DNA of 37,933 bases from a virus: the IMG/VR virus record IMGVR_UViG_3300015360_001429, positions 1 to 37,933 of that record; one strand, given 5' to 3'. A program made the position numbers and the translations under genes. The notes below the pieces were generated by a model, which was not told the origin of the DNA, did no database searches, and saw only the letters and a list, made by a program, of their open reading frames with translations. Shown piece after piece: positions 24,474 to 32,447 of this stretch. Positions within the stretch are counted from its first letter, which is position 1. Each line of letters begins with the position of its first letter.

Positions 24474-26177
24474 CTACTTCTTCTTCGCCTGCAACTTCGC
24501 CCATTCCTCGGGGTTGGTCTGCTTCAACTGCTCGCTCTGGGCGGCGGCTGCGGCCTGCCGGGTGCGGAGGTTCTCCTTCCACCGCTCGCCCTCGGGCATG
24601 TTCATGGCGTCGATCAGCTCCTCGGGGCCGATAGCGCCGGTCTTGGCGAGGAAGCCGACCTTCTGCATGTTGTCCTCTTCGTAGATCGGCGACGACGAGT
24701 GACTGTCGACGGTGATCTGGCGGTCGGCCGGCAAGTTGATGAGCTTGAACACGGACGGCTTGTCGCCCGCGGTGGTGTAATCCCGCGGGTCCTTGGCGAT
24801 CTTCAACTCCATCGCGAGGTTGCCCAGGTCCGCCGCCTGCCGCTCCACAATCAGGGCGCGGTCGCGCATCCGCGGGCTGGCGTTCCGCATCAGAGTCTGC
24901 GTTTGGCTGTCGGAGCGCACCCCGGGCATCACCTCGCCGGACAGGGCCGGGGTGAATCCGCTGACCTCGTCCATAAAACTCAGAATTTGCTTGATGTCGG
25001 CGAACGCCTCTTTCGGCACCTCCGGCGTCAGGTCCTTAACGTCCGAACCGGCTTCGAGGCCGAGATAACCAGACTGCCGGAACTGGTCGTACATGTCCTC
25101 GGTTATGCCCATACCGCCGACGAACGCCAGCAGCCGGTCGTACTGGAGACCCATGATCTTCTTCAGGTCCTCCAGCCGGTCTTTGAGCATGTGTTGCAGC
25201 TTAAGCAGGTCCGCCATCTCGGTGCGGCCCCAGAAATAGCCCTCAAACTCGTTCGGCTGAATCAGAGTGTAGGGATGCCGCCCGGGCACGTTGTCCTCCG
25301 GCCGCGCCGGCAGGAACATATTGCTGCGCTTGGTCGTCGGCGCAATGAGAATGTCGGGCGCGACCATCTGGATTGTCGTCCAGTCCGAAGTCTCGTCGTT
25401 CCGCACCCACAGCTCGTGGAACGCCATCAGCTTCGACGCGACCTCGGGGGCCAGCACGCCGCCGCCGGGGTCGGCCGCGAGCGACACTATGCCGCCGGTC
25501 GTCGTGGAGTACGGCATCTCGGTCTGCACGCTGGGGGCCGAGTGGGCGATCAGGACCTGATGGAAATAGCCTAGTTCGCTGTCGATGACCCCGTCGCCCG
25601 AACCGGCATAGTCCCGCGCCCTCTTGAACATATCCATCGCGTTGGGCAGGTGCGAAATCCGCCGCCACAACTCAGTCGGGGTGATCCAGTTGGTCTCGCA
25701 CATCGCCTCCTGCGCGTGCAGACCGATCTTGTTCTCCTGGTAGACCCCGAACTGCCACGGCATCACGAGGTTGCAGCCGAGGCCCTGCGCGCCCCATGCC
25801 AGCTTTGGTATCGCGGCGCCGTAGGTCAGGGCGATATCGACGCCGCGCGCGAAGGTCAGGTCGATCTTGTGACGGGAGAAGTCGCGAGTCAGCAGCTTGG
25901 CCGACATCTCCATCATCGCGAGGGTGTCGCGCGGGTAGGTATTGTCGGCGTCCATGAAGAAGCGAAGATTGGTCGGCGAGAACAGGTATGACGCCATGCG
26001 GTCGACACAGTGATTCAGCCGGTTCAGAATCGCCGTGTTGCCGTCCGGCGAGCCGTTGTAGCGCCAGGTCCGCAGCGACCGCGCCATGTTGGAGCGGGCC
26101 GACACGGTGTTGCGGCACTCCTGAATCCGCGCCTCAGCCCACTCCGGCAGCAGCGCGTCGGAGTCAGGTAGTATCAT
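24474..26177 (-). CDS. Portal protein candidate, 567 aa
   Basis: The portal ring at the capsid vertex threads DNA and docks the terminase. Length, charge and place (after terminase, before head genes in transcription order) fit. Seen: LNRLNHCVDRMASYLFSPTN near the N-terminus, MPWQFGVYQENKIGLHAQEA, PYTLIQPNEFEGYFWGRTEM (the clip/stem region commonly begins with a Pro-rich strand like this), long helices DLLKLQHMLKDRLEDLKKIM, and a Gln/Lys-rich C-terminal tail. This arrangement resembles podovirus head-to-tail connectors. Its first codons (MILPD) were copied into the gene upstream during a tandem duplication. The start at 26177 overlaps that gene by 14 bases. A 113-base spacer with no convincing terminator hairpin separates it from the convergent SDR gene. 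Confidence 0.75.
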   Translation of the reverse strand: MILPDSDALLPEWAEARIQECRNTVSARSNMARSLRTWRYNGSPDGNTAILNRLNHCVDRMASYLFSPTNLRFFMDADNTYPRDTLAMMEMSAKLLTRDFSRHKIDLTFARGVDIALTYGAAIPKLAWGAQGLGCNLVMPWQFGVYQENKIGLHAQEAMCETNWITPTELWRRISHLPNAMDMFKRARDYAGSGDGVIDSELGYFHQVLIAHSAPSVQTEMPYSTTTGGIVSLAADPGGGVLAPEVASKLMAFHELWVRNDETSDWTTIQMVAPDILIAPTTKRSNMFLPARPEDNVPGRHPYTLIQPNEFEGYFWGRTEMADLLKLQHMLKDRLEDLKKIMGLQYDRLLAFVGGMGITEDMYDQFRQSGYLGLEAGSDVKDLTPEVPKEAFADIKQILSFMDEVSGFTPALSGEVMPGVRSDSQTQTLMRNASPRMRDRALIVERQAADLGNLAMELKIAKDPRDYTTAGDKPSVFKLINLPADRQITVDSHSSSPIYEEDNMQKVGFLAKTGAIGPEELIDAMNMPEGERWKENLRTRQAAAAAQSEQLKQTNPEEWAKLQAKKK

Positions 26178-26847
26178 CGCCCGCCCCCACCGAAACCGCC
26201 ACTTTAGGCGCCGTCGACATCTGCGGCGACTGGCCGCGCTGGATGGCCCGCAGTGCCAGATTATCGCCCTGCGCAGCGCCGGGCCCGGTGTTGGCTAGTT
26301 TCACCGTGGCCAGCGTCACCTCGCTGTAGTGGGAGTTCTTCTCGTGGTTCTGGGAGCGCATTGCCTCGGCGGTCTGCGACACCAGATTGTTCACCGGCAT
26401 GGCGGCGGTTTCGCCGATCTTCACGTCGTCGCGCATGTTGGTAATCTCCAGGCTGGGGTCACCGGCGGCCGCGGCCCGCGCTGCCGAAGTTTCCTCGAAG
26501 TCAGGTAGTATCATCGCACACCCCCACCGAAACCGCCAGACATGCCCGCCACTTTAGGCGCCGTCGGCACCCGCGGCGACCGGCTGCCCTGGATGGCCCG
26601 CAGTGCCGGATTATCGCCCTGCCCGGCGCTGAGCCCGGTGTTGGCTAGTTTCACCGTGGCCTGCATCGACTCGCTGTAGTAGGCGTTCTTCTCGTGGTTA
26701 TGGGAGCGCATTGCCTCGGCGGTCTGCGACACCAGATTGTTCACCGGCATGGCGGCGGTTTCGCCGATCTTCACGTTGTCGCGCATGTTGGTAATCTTCA
26801 GGCTGGGGTCACCGGCGGCCGCGGCCCGCGCTGCCGAAGTTTCCTCG
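26163..26847. repeat. Tandem duplication, two copies of about 340 bp
   Basis: Copy A at about 26163-26496 and copy B at about 26500-26847 align throughout, with period 337 on the left and 350 on the right because copy B contains 13 extra bases after GAAACCGCC. In the aligned 100 coding codons I count 20 base differences (about 93 percent identity). The unit spans the C-terminal region of the zinc-ribbon gene up to the first codons of the portal gene, so duplication created a new start for copy A. Eighteen amino acids differ and only one substitution is clearly synonymous. Confidence 0.85.
26164..26514 (-). CDS. Chimeric duplicate of the upstream gene's C-terminal region, 116 aa
   Basis: The protein begins with MILPDF, the first codons of the portal gene, then continues EETSAARAAAAGDPSLEITN, a diverged copy of residues from the C-terminal part of the upstream zinc-ribbon protein. 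The matching 100 residues differ at 18 positions. The zinc ribbon itself is not duplicated. A 13-base indel near the end shifts the frame, so the last residues (VSVGAGDDTT) differ from those of the parent (GMSGGFGGGVR) and the stop moves into the portal start. It keeps an intact frame with the parent's ATGA coupling. Function unknown; the retained segment is probably a helical virion or assembly module. Confidence 0.7.
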   Translation of the reverse strand: MILPDFEETSAARAAAAGDPSLEITNMRDDVKIGETAAMPVNNLVSQTAEAMRSQNHEKNSHYSEVTLATVKLANTGPGAAQGDNLALRAIQRGQSPQMSTAPKVAVSVGAGDDTT

Positions 26848-27047
26848 GTTTGCCGCCACATCTGATCGACCGAGCGGGCCGCCACGGAGCCGCCGATGTT
26901 GAAACCCTCGGGCACCTTGGCCGGGTCGGTCCCGACGAAAACCCCGCAGGACGGACAATAATCCGGCGCTTTCTCGGCAACTGACAGGATGCACTTGAAC
27001 TCGTGCCGGCAATCCGGGCAGCGGAAGGTCATTTTATAGGCCATCAT
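26511..27047 (-). CDS. Zinc-ribbon protein with helical C-terminal region, 178 aa
   Basis: Residues 9-35 form a zinc ribbon: FRCPDCRHEFKC then YCPSCGVF, giving two CxxC pairs about 20 residues apart. The rest (about 60-178) is a soluble, helix-rich region with AMPVNNLVSQTAEAMRSHNH and a Gly-rich end. Zinc ribbons in phage often mediate protein or nucleic-acid contacts. It sits between terminase and portal, so a packaging or portal-assembly helper is a reasonable guess. Two adjacent ATGs (27047 and 27044) compete; GAGG is better spaced for the second. Its C-terminal part is the source of the tandem copy just downstream. Confidence 0.65.
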   Translation of the reverse strand: MMAYKMTFRCPDCRHEFKCILSVAEKAPDYCPSCGVFVGTDPAKVPEGFNIGGSVAARSVDQMWRQTEETSAARAAAAGDPSLKITNMRDNVKIGETAAMPVNNLVSQTAEAMRSHNHEKNAYYSESMQATVKLANTGLSAGQGDNPALRAIQGSRSPRVPTAPKVAGMSGGFGGGVR

Positions 27048-27050
27048 GCC

Positions 27051-30000
27051 TCACCAGTTCCACCGGTTACCCCGCCGCGCCGACCGCGCCGACTCGACCC
27101 GCTCGCGGCGCTGCCGCTGGAAAAAGTCCTTGACAACGCTGCCGCTGAACATGGCTTGGTAATCGTCCGCCGTCAAGGTTCGGCGTTTCGCCTCGTTCTC
27201 GCGGCTGCGCTCCTGCACGATGAGCCGCTTACGCTCGCCTTCTTCCCAGGCCCGCACCGCCAGCGCCATGGCCATCACCCGGTCGTCCTTGGCGGTGCCC
27301 TCGCCGCCGATGCTGTCGCCACGCCGGACCACCGTCCGCATCTCTTCCAGCAGGTCGATGGACCGGATATTCAACTGCCCGACATGAAAAAAGTCCCGCT
27401 CCCGCTCCAAAATGTGGATTTTATTCTTCGGCGTAGTTTTCCAGTGGACCGTCGTCGGGGTGCGGTTCAGCTTGTCGCCCGAGACGTTCAGGAAGTGCCG
27501 GACGTTGGTGAAGATGTTCTTCACCCCGCGCTCGCCGTTGTCATGGTCGAACTGGTTCATCCGGGCGGCGAACTCCAGCTCGCGGATGGCGTTCAACACT
27601 GCCTCGCCAGGACCGTTCAGTTCCAGCAGCAGCCGGACTCCCGTGCCGCCTTCGCCCGCGTAAGCGCCAGCGAGGTGGGCCAGCACCCAGGCGAACTGGT
27701 AGGTCGTGATATTGGGGTCGCAGAACTCGCCGACCTGGTCGACCCCGTCCGAGTAGCAGCGCAGTATCTGAGCAACGTGGCGGTCGGAGGTCGGACCCGA
27801 GCCATAGGCGGGGTCGGCCCCGATGGCATAGACACCCGAGGGGTCGGGGTCCTCCCAGATGCGGAGGTGGGCGTGCCGCGCCGACCGCGCCGGCTCAATG
27901 ATCGTCGCGGTGAAGTCGTCGCCCAGGTGGTAGCGGTAGCCGGTCATCGGGTAGGTCAGCGCCGCCTTGGTGGCGAGGGTCAGGCGATCCGACGGGAAGA
28001 ACTTGCTCCCCGTCATTAGGAAAGCCTCGTCTTCGGTGTTGTGCGTCAAAACACCGTTGGCGTCGAACATGTGATGCTCGGCCACGCTGACATTGTAGAC
28101 TGGGGCGATATCCCGCTGCTCGACCCTGGCCACAGTGTCTTCCAGCGCAAGTGGGACACGGCGGCTCGAATAGCGTTTCCGACCCGTGAGTCGTGTCGAA
28201 CTGCGCGCTATCTTGCGCGCTCCGACAAACCCGATCTGTTTATTGAACGCGATGCCTTCCTCGCTGCGCAACTGTAACTCGTTGGCGGTGTAGCTATGCT
28301 TGCGCGAGACGCCCTTTTCGACATAGGTCGTGCGCGCCAGCCGCGAGGTCCGACGGCAGGTCACGCCAAACCCTAAAAGCAATATCTGGACGTCTTCAAG
28401 AAACTTCGGCCATTTGGAAAACAGAACTACGCGCTCGCCACCGTAGCCGTTGAAACCGTCAGCCTCGAAAAGTCCCCGCAAGAACTCACGCACGACGTGC
28501 TTTGGGGAGCGCCAAATAAATTCGGGCACATGCACGTTCCGCATAGTTTTTACGGTGTCGTTCCGTGCGAGACCCATCTTGCGAAACGTCTCGACGACTA
28601 GACGGCTTCCGCTGCGTACCTCCTCGCAACCCCCCTTAATTCGGGTTGGAACTTCGACGCCGAAAATGGTTTCTACGAGGCGCCTAACTTCGTTTACGAC
28701 ATCCTGGTCCTTCCTGTCGCAGGCTATCGACAGAACACCTGCGCCACCTTTCTTCCCCGCGCCCTGCAAAGAACCGTCGCCCATGTAAAAACCGACAAGC
28801 CGCGCCATATCGGGCGTGATCGGCACGGCGCATTCAATCGACCCTTCGTTCCAGCGGAATACATACTCCTTGGCAGCGAAGCGTGGCGGTTGCAGCCGCA
28901 CTCGCTGGTCGGCGCAGTCCTTCAGATCGACAAAAGAACCGTCTGTTTTCGCTACGGGGTGGTTGCCTGTCCCGACGAATCGGTACCCCAGAGCCGTCGT
29001 CATTTCGTAGGTCTGGGCTACGCCCGTCTGGCCGGCGGATGTAATAGCGCCAAGACTGCCGACGTAGCCGGGCAAAGCCTCCTCGATGGGTATAATTCCG
29101 TGGTCAGTGCCTACTCGTGTGCCGGCAACAACGCACCACGGCAGCTCTTGTAGGTTTATCTCGGCTCCAGTCGACGCCTCGACCTCGCGGAACGAACCGT
29201 CCATCTTCGGTTCGGTCTGGTGCCGGTACCACGCCAGTTGCTCCATCGTGACGGCGAAACCGTAGCGCTCCTGCACCTCCTTGATCTTGGCCTTCTCGTT
29301 TTCGTCAGGCGCGGCCGACCCGTACCGCTCGAACAGCAGAGAGCCGCGGGGATAGGAGTATGATTCCTTGGCCCACCAACCGATGAAGATTGCCCGCTTG
29401 GTCAGCGTGTCCGCCTTGGCCGCCTCCCACAGCGTGTGAAAGATGTTGAATCCGCGAGCCGTGCTTTCCCAGATGTAGAGCCGGTTCGGGTGGGTGTGCG
29501 ACAGCGAACGCTCGAACGACTTCAAGCCCTCGATGTCCACCCACGACGAGATTTCGGTGCAGCCCGCCGCCGCGATGCCACGCGAGCGGCCGAGCCCGCC
29601 AGACCCCCTGCTCTTCTTGATACCGGCGACAAAGAACGAGATGCGCGAGCCGTTCTCGAACTCCATGAAGTCGCGGTTGTCGCCACCCTGTTTCAGGGCG
29701 ATGGTGTGGGTCTCCGGCAGGCGTTCGAGGAACTGCTGGATTTCGGCCCGGGCGTCGCGACGGTTGGAGTCGGTATCGTAGACCAGGGCGATCTTCATGC
29801 CCTCGTTGACATAGGCCCAGAACACGATGAGACAGCGGACGATGGTCGACAGGCCAAGCTGGCGGGCCTTCAGCACTGTGAACGAGCGGATGTCCTTCTC
29901 CAGCCCGTCGAACACTTCGGTCAGGAAGCGGCGCTGCGCGGTGTAAAGCGGCAGAGTCTTGAAGCCCTCCCACTCCTTCGAGGCGATCTGAACGTGCTGT

Positions 30001-30071
30001 AGGAAATCGTGAAACAGAACCTTGAACTGCTCGGTCTTGTCCTTGTTCCAGCCGCCGGACAGGGGGGTCAT
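27051..30071 (-). CDS. Terminase large subunit with intein, 1006 aa (640 aa after splicing)
   Basis: This is the ATP-driven DNA packaging motor and headful nuclease. ATPase: a deviant Walker A, ARQLGLST (69-76), and a Walker B/catalytic Glu candidate at E173 in GCTEISSW. Nuclease (RuvC-like): D753 in GADPAYGSG, E817 in LLLELNGPG and D929/D930 in KDDRVMA. An intein occupies residues 313-678 and is described separately. Joining residues 312 and 679 gives ELPW-TEDEAFLMTGSKFF, the conserved EEAF-type linker between the two domains. The 640-residue spliced product is normal for the family. The ATG overlaps the previous stop as ATGA. The small terminase is not recognised nearby. Confidence 0.9.
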   Translation of the reverse strand: MTPLSGGWNKDKTEQFKVLFHDFLQHVQIASKEWEGFKTLPLYTAQRRFLTEVFDGLEKDIRSFTVLKARQLGLSTIVRCLIVFWAYVNEGMKIALVYDTDSNRRDARAEIQQFLERLPETHTIALKQGGDNRDFMEFENGSRISFFVAGIKKSRGSGGLGRSRGIAAAGCTEISSWVDIEGLKSFERSLSHTHPNRLYIWESTARGFNIFHTLWEAAKADTLTKRAIFIGWWAKESYSYPRGSLLFERYGSAAPDENEKAKIKEVQERYGFAVTMEQLAWYRHQTEPKMDGSFREVEASTGAEINLQELPWCVVAGTRVGTDHGIIPIEEALPGYVGSLGAITSAGQTGVAQTYEMTTALGYRFVGTGNHPVAKTDGSFVDLKDCADQRVRLQPPRFAAKEYVFRWNEGSIECAVPITPDMARLVGFYMGDGSLQGAGKKGGAGVLSIACDRKDQDVVNEVRRLVETIFGVEVPTRIKGGCEEVRSGSRLVVETFRKMGLARNDTVKTMRNVHVPEFIWRSPKHVVREFLRGLFEADGFNGYGGERVVLFSKWPKFLEDVQILLLGFGVTCRRTSRLARTTYVEKGVSRKHSYTANELQLRSEEGIAFNKQIGFVGARKIARSSTRLTGRKRYSSRRVPLALEDTVARVEQRDIAPVYNVSVAEHHMFDANGVLTHNTEDEAFLMTGSKFFPSDRLTLATKAALTYPMTGYRYHLGDDFTATIIEPARSARHAHLRIWEDPDPSGVYAIGADPAYGSGPTSDRHVAQILRCYSDGVDQVGEFCDPNITTYQFAWVLAHLAGAYAGEGGTGVRLLLELNGPGEAVLNAIRELEFAARMNQFDHDNGERGVKNIFTNVRHFLNVSGDKLNRTPTTVHWKTTPKNKIHILERERDFFHVGQLNIRSIDLLEEMRTVVRRGDSIGGEGTAKDDRVMAMALAVRAWEEGERKRLIVQERSRENEAKRRTLTADDYQAMFSGSVVKDFFQRQRRERVESARSARRGNRWNW
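28038..29135 (-). mobile_element. Intein with LAGLIDADG endonuclease, 366 aa, in TerL
   Basis: It starts at Cys (residue 313 of the host protein) with CVVAGTRVGTDHGIIPIEEA and ends at VLTHN before Thr679, so a class 1 intein with C1, a TxxH motif (TGNHPV, H371), a terminal HN and a Thr +1 nucleophile. Two dodecapeptide motifs mark a single-chain LAGLIDADG homing endonuclease: LVGFYMGDGS (D432) and LRGLFEADGF (D538). Catalytic splicing and endonuclease residues all look intact. Sampled lines inside are about 47-60 percent G+C against about 68 in the flanking terminase, a sign of separate ancestry. It splices itself out; its endonuclease could drive spread between terminase genes. Confidence 0.92.
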
Positions 30072-30307
30072 CGACGCGGCATGCTCACGCCGCCCGGGAA
30101 CGACGAGTCCTTGACCGCCATCAGCTTGTCGCGGACGAGGGTGACAAACGACTTCTCGTCGCTCTTGGTGTCGAGCAGCACGATTTCCACCGGGGCGTCA
30201 TCGGTCGGGCCGACGATCAGCGCAAAACCGCCGAGGTTCTGTCCCGGCAACGCCTCCATCAGCTTGCGGTGCTTGTCGAGCAACGCGATGATGCCCTCGG
30301 TCTTCAT
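30068..30307 (-). CDS. Hypothetical protein, 79 aa
   Basis: A short soluble protein starting MKTEGIIALLDKHRKLMEAL. It then shows strands FALIVGPTDDAPVEIVLLD and a helix EKSFVTLVRDKLMAVKD, an alpha-beta-alpha pattern. It ends overlapping the terminase start as ATGA. Small genes just before the large terminase are often small terminase subunits, but those usually have an N-terminal helix-turn-helix, and none is clear here. I recognise no family. Cotranscription with terminase is nearly certain from the spacing. Confidence 0.55.
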   Translation of the reverse strand: MKTEGIIALLDKHRKLMEALPGQNLGGFALIVGPTDDAPVEIVLLDTKSDEKSFVTLVRDKLMAVKDSSFPGGVSMPRR

Positions 30308-30516
30308 GCCTCGCGCGCCCCGACCTTGAACCGCGCCGCCCCCATTTTGTTGGTCACCCGCTGGCCGACCGGATGGGCGCGCAGTTCGTAGATGGTGAAC
30401 GGCGCCATGCCGAGGGTGCAGGCCTCCGTCTCCGCTTCGCCCGCCGCGGCGTGCAGTTCCGTCCGTTGGTCCTTCTGGTCCTGGCAGAAGAACCGCTTCT
30501 CGGGGAAGCCGGTCAT
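30304..30516 (-). CDS. Hypothetical protein, 70 aa
   Basis: A 70-residue polar protein, MTGFPEKRFFCQDQKDQRTE, with an acidic Ala/Glu stretch and a C-terminal half with TIYELRAHPVGQRVTNKMG. No motif is recognised. It is coupled to both neighbours by ATGA overlaps (at 30516 with the upstream gene and at 30307 with the downstream one), which supports it as a real gene despite its size. An AGGGG run lies about twelve bases before the start. It may be an accessory packaging protein; that is only a guess from position. Confidence 0.5.
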   Translation of the reverse strand: MTGFPEKRFFCQDQKDQRTELHAAAGEAETEACTLGMAPFTIYELRAHPVGQRVTNKMGAARFKVGAREA

Positions 30517-30836
30517 ACCAGTCGCGGCCCCTGCGGCAGCATCACACCCGACGGGTTCTGGGCGGCCTGCTGGATTTTGGCGTTGGCGCGGGCTACGGCC
30601 ACAGACATCTCGACGTCGCCACCCATGGCGATGTTGAAGTCAATGACCGATACACAGGTAATGTCGGAGGTGCTCAGGGTGACCTGCCGACTGAAGTCAT
30701 CCATGATTTCCACCGACGCCTGGCTTCTGGCCTCCTTGATCTTGTCGTAGACCGCCTTGGCGTTCTTGAACGAGCGGAACTGGAGATTGAACTCGTGGCG
30801 GTCGAAGACGATTTTTACTGCGGCGATCTCGGTCAT
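30513..30836 (-). CDS. Hypothetical protein between sugar and packaging genes, 107 aa
   Basis: An open frame runs further upstream inside the GHMP kinase gene, but the ATG at 30836, one base after that gene's stop with GAGGGG before it, gives a clean 107-residue product. It is mixed alpha/beta: VKIVFDRHEFNLQF, KNAKAVYDKIKEARSQ, then SDITCVSVIDFNIAM and an Ala/Gln helix with a Pro-rich tail. It does not look like a sugar enzyme and may be the first gene of the packaging group. Function unknown. Confidence 0.55.
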   Translation of the reverse strand: MTEIAAVKIVFDRHEFNLQFRSFKNAKAVYDKIKEARSQASVEIMDDFSRQVTLSTSDITCVSVIDFNIAMGGDVEMSVAVARANAKIQQAAQNPSGVMLPQGPRLV

Positions 30837-30837
30837 G

Positions 30838-31830
30838 TCATAGCCCCTCGGGTTCGTACAGCACGACGGTGGAGCCCGGCGCACCGATCCTGAATTGCAC
30901 CTCGACCAGTTTGTCGAGGCGGTTGCGCACCGCGTCCTGCCGCTCCGGCGGGACAAAGAATAGCATAAACCCTCCCCCGCCGGCACCCAGGAGTTTGCCG
31001 CCCAGCGCGCCGGCCGAGACGGCGGCGGCGTAGATGTCGTCGATCTCGGGGGTGGAGACACCCCTGGACAGGGACTTCTTGGCTCGCCATGCGTCGTCCA
31101 GCATTGGCCCCATGCGGTCCACGGGGCCGTCGTCGGAGACGAGGGCGCCGGCCATCCGCGCGAGGCAGGCGCTATCTTTCACCGCCTGCACGTTGTCGCC
31201 GAGGTTCTTAATGACGTCGCCGGCGATGTCGGTAGCGTTGCGGCTGAACCCGGTGAAGAACAGCATCAGGTGGTCCTGCAACTCCTGCTGCCGGGCCCTG
31301 GCGATCACGACGGGCTGCACGTCGTAGCTATGGTCCGGGTGGAACAATATTCGGTTGAACCCGCCATGTGCCGCCCAGACCTGGTCCTGGCTGCCGACAT
31401 TCTCCCCCAGGCGGTCGCGCTCAATGTGGATCGCCGTCTCGACCAGTCGCTGGTTGACGATGCGGGCGCCTTTCAGCGCCAGCAGGGCGTTGATGAGCCC
31501 CACGACGAACGACGAACTGGAGCCGAGGCCCGACCGCGCGGGGAGGTCGCCGTCGTGGTGCATCTCAATGCCGCATCCGGGGTCGCACAACAGCATAGTC
31601 TCGCGCACAGCGGGGTGCTGCACCTCGGGGAAGTTTCGCACCAGCTCCGTCTTGGAGTAGACAATGCGGTGCTTGTAGGCGAAAAACGGCGGCAACCGGC
31701 GCAGATGTATCCAGCAATAGCGGTTAACGGCGAATCCGAACACCTCGCCACCGTGCCTCTCGAAGTGAGCGGGGTAGTCGGAGCCGCCCCCGAACAACGA
31801 CACCCGATAGGGGGTGCGGGTGATAATCAT
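30838..31830 (-). CDS. hddA: GHMP kinase, D-glycero-D-manno-heptose 7-phosphate kinase-like (HddA), 330 aa
   Basis: HddA phosphorylates heptose 7-phosphate at C1 in the GDP-heptose branch. Seen here: the family opening TPYRVSLFGGGSDYPAHF, the ATP-binding GHMP motif LPARSGLGSSSSF (96-108) and the C-terminal LLGAGGGGFMLFF motif. The heptose and fucose kinase-like subgroup shares the GGGSDxP motif near the N-terminus. Length is normal. An in-frame ATG lies seven codons upstream at 31851, but the one at 31830 overlaps the HddC stop as ATGA. It is encoded next to HddC and GmhA, which strengthens the heptose assignment. The fucose kinase side of the family is the alternative. Confidence 0.75.
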   Translation of the reverse strand: MIITRTPYRVSLFGGGSDYPAHFERHGGEVFGFAVNRYCWIHLRRLPPFFAYKHRIVYSKTELVRNFPEVQHPAVRETMLLCDPGCGIEMHHDGDLPARSGLGSSSSFVVGLINALLALKGARIVNQRLVETAIHIERDRLGENVGSQDQVWAAHGGFNRILFHPDHSYDVQPVVIARARQQELQDHLMLFFTGFSRNATDIAGDVIKNLGDNVQAVKDSACLARMAGALVSDDGPVDRMGPMLDDAWRAKKSLSRGVSTPEIDDIYAAAVSAGALGGKLLGAGGGGFMLFFVPPERQDAVRNRLDKLVEVQFRIGAPGSTVVLYEPEGL

Positions 31831-32447
31831 GCCGCGTGCTCCAAAACCCACCGGACGGACCGTGCGTAGGCATCCGGCGTGCCGATGTCGAAGTAAGACC
31901 CGCGTCTCGTGTCGCGTCGGCGGTCGACGAGATTGAGGTACGGCGGCAAGTCCCTCTCGCCGCTATCGGTCAGGTGCGCGATCCCGGATCGCGACAGCAG
32001 GGTGAAGCCGCTCGGAAACACCCCGCTGTTCAGTGAATCGGCGTGGAGCATCAGGCTGCAATAGTCGGTGTTGAATCGCTCGACGAAGTCCGCGAACTCC
32101 GGGCAGTCGATCAGGGTGTCGCCGTTGCAGACCAGCACGGGGTCGGAGGTCAGGAACCTGCGCGCCGACCGTATCGCCCCGACGGTCCCAGTCGGCTCGG
32201 CCTCGACAGACACGATCACCGGCCACTTAGAGGCCCAATCCAGTATGGCGTCGGCGCCGTGCGCGGTGCAGAGAATGACCTTTTTGGCGCCGTGCCGCTG
32301 GGTCAGAAAGCGCAGCAGGTACTCAATAAACGGGCGTCCGTTCACCGGGGCGAGGCACTTCGGTGTGCTCCCCAGCACCGGGGCGATGCGGGTGCCCAGC
32401 CCGCCGCACAGGATCGCAACGTCGATGTTGGCGAGGCAGAGGCTCAC
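31827..32447 (-). CDS. hddC: Nucleotidyltransferase, heptose 1-phosphate guanylyltransferase-like (HddC), 206 aa
   Basis: HddC transfers GMP to D-glycero-alpha-D-manno-heptose 1-phosphate to form the activated sugar. The signature AILCGGLGTRIAPVLGSTPK (11-30) followed by CLAPVNGRPFIEYLL is the nucleotide-binding loop; D110 in LVCNGDTLID is the metal-binding Asp; YFDIGTPDAY near 185-195 is the closing motif of the small family. Length 206 is slightly short (about 220-230 usual) but no domain is lost. ATGA overlaps at both ends. Sequence alone cannot exclude another sugar 1-phosphate; the HddA and GmhA neighbours favour heptose. Confidence 0.75.
   Translation of the reverse strand: MSLCLANIDVAILCGGLGTRIAPVLGSTPKCLAPVNGRPFIEYLLRFLTQRHGAKKVILCTAHGADAILDWASKWPVIVSVEAEPTGTVGAIRSARRFLTSDPVLVCNGDTLIDCPEFADFVERFNTDYCSLMLHADSLNSGVFPSGFTLLSRSGIAHLTDSGERDLPPYLNLVDRRRDTRRGSYFDIGTPDAYARSVRWVLEHAA

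Noticed and set aside
26163-26847. Diversity-generating retroelement template/variable repeat pair
   Set aside because: Differences involve all bases, not mainly adenines, and no reverse transcriptase is present. Simple tandem duplication explains the pattern.
30068-30836. Small terminase among the three short genes before terL
   Set aside because: None shows an N-terminal helix-turn-helix or the usual coiled-coil oligomerisation region.
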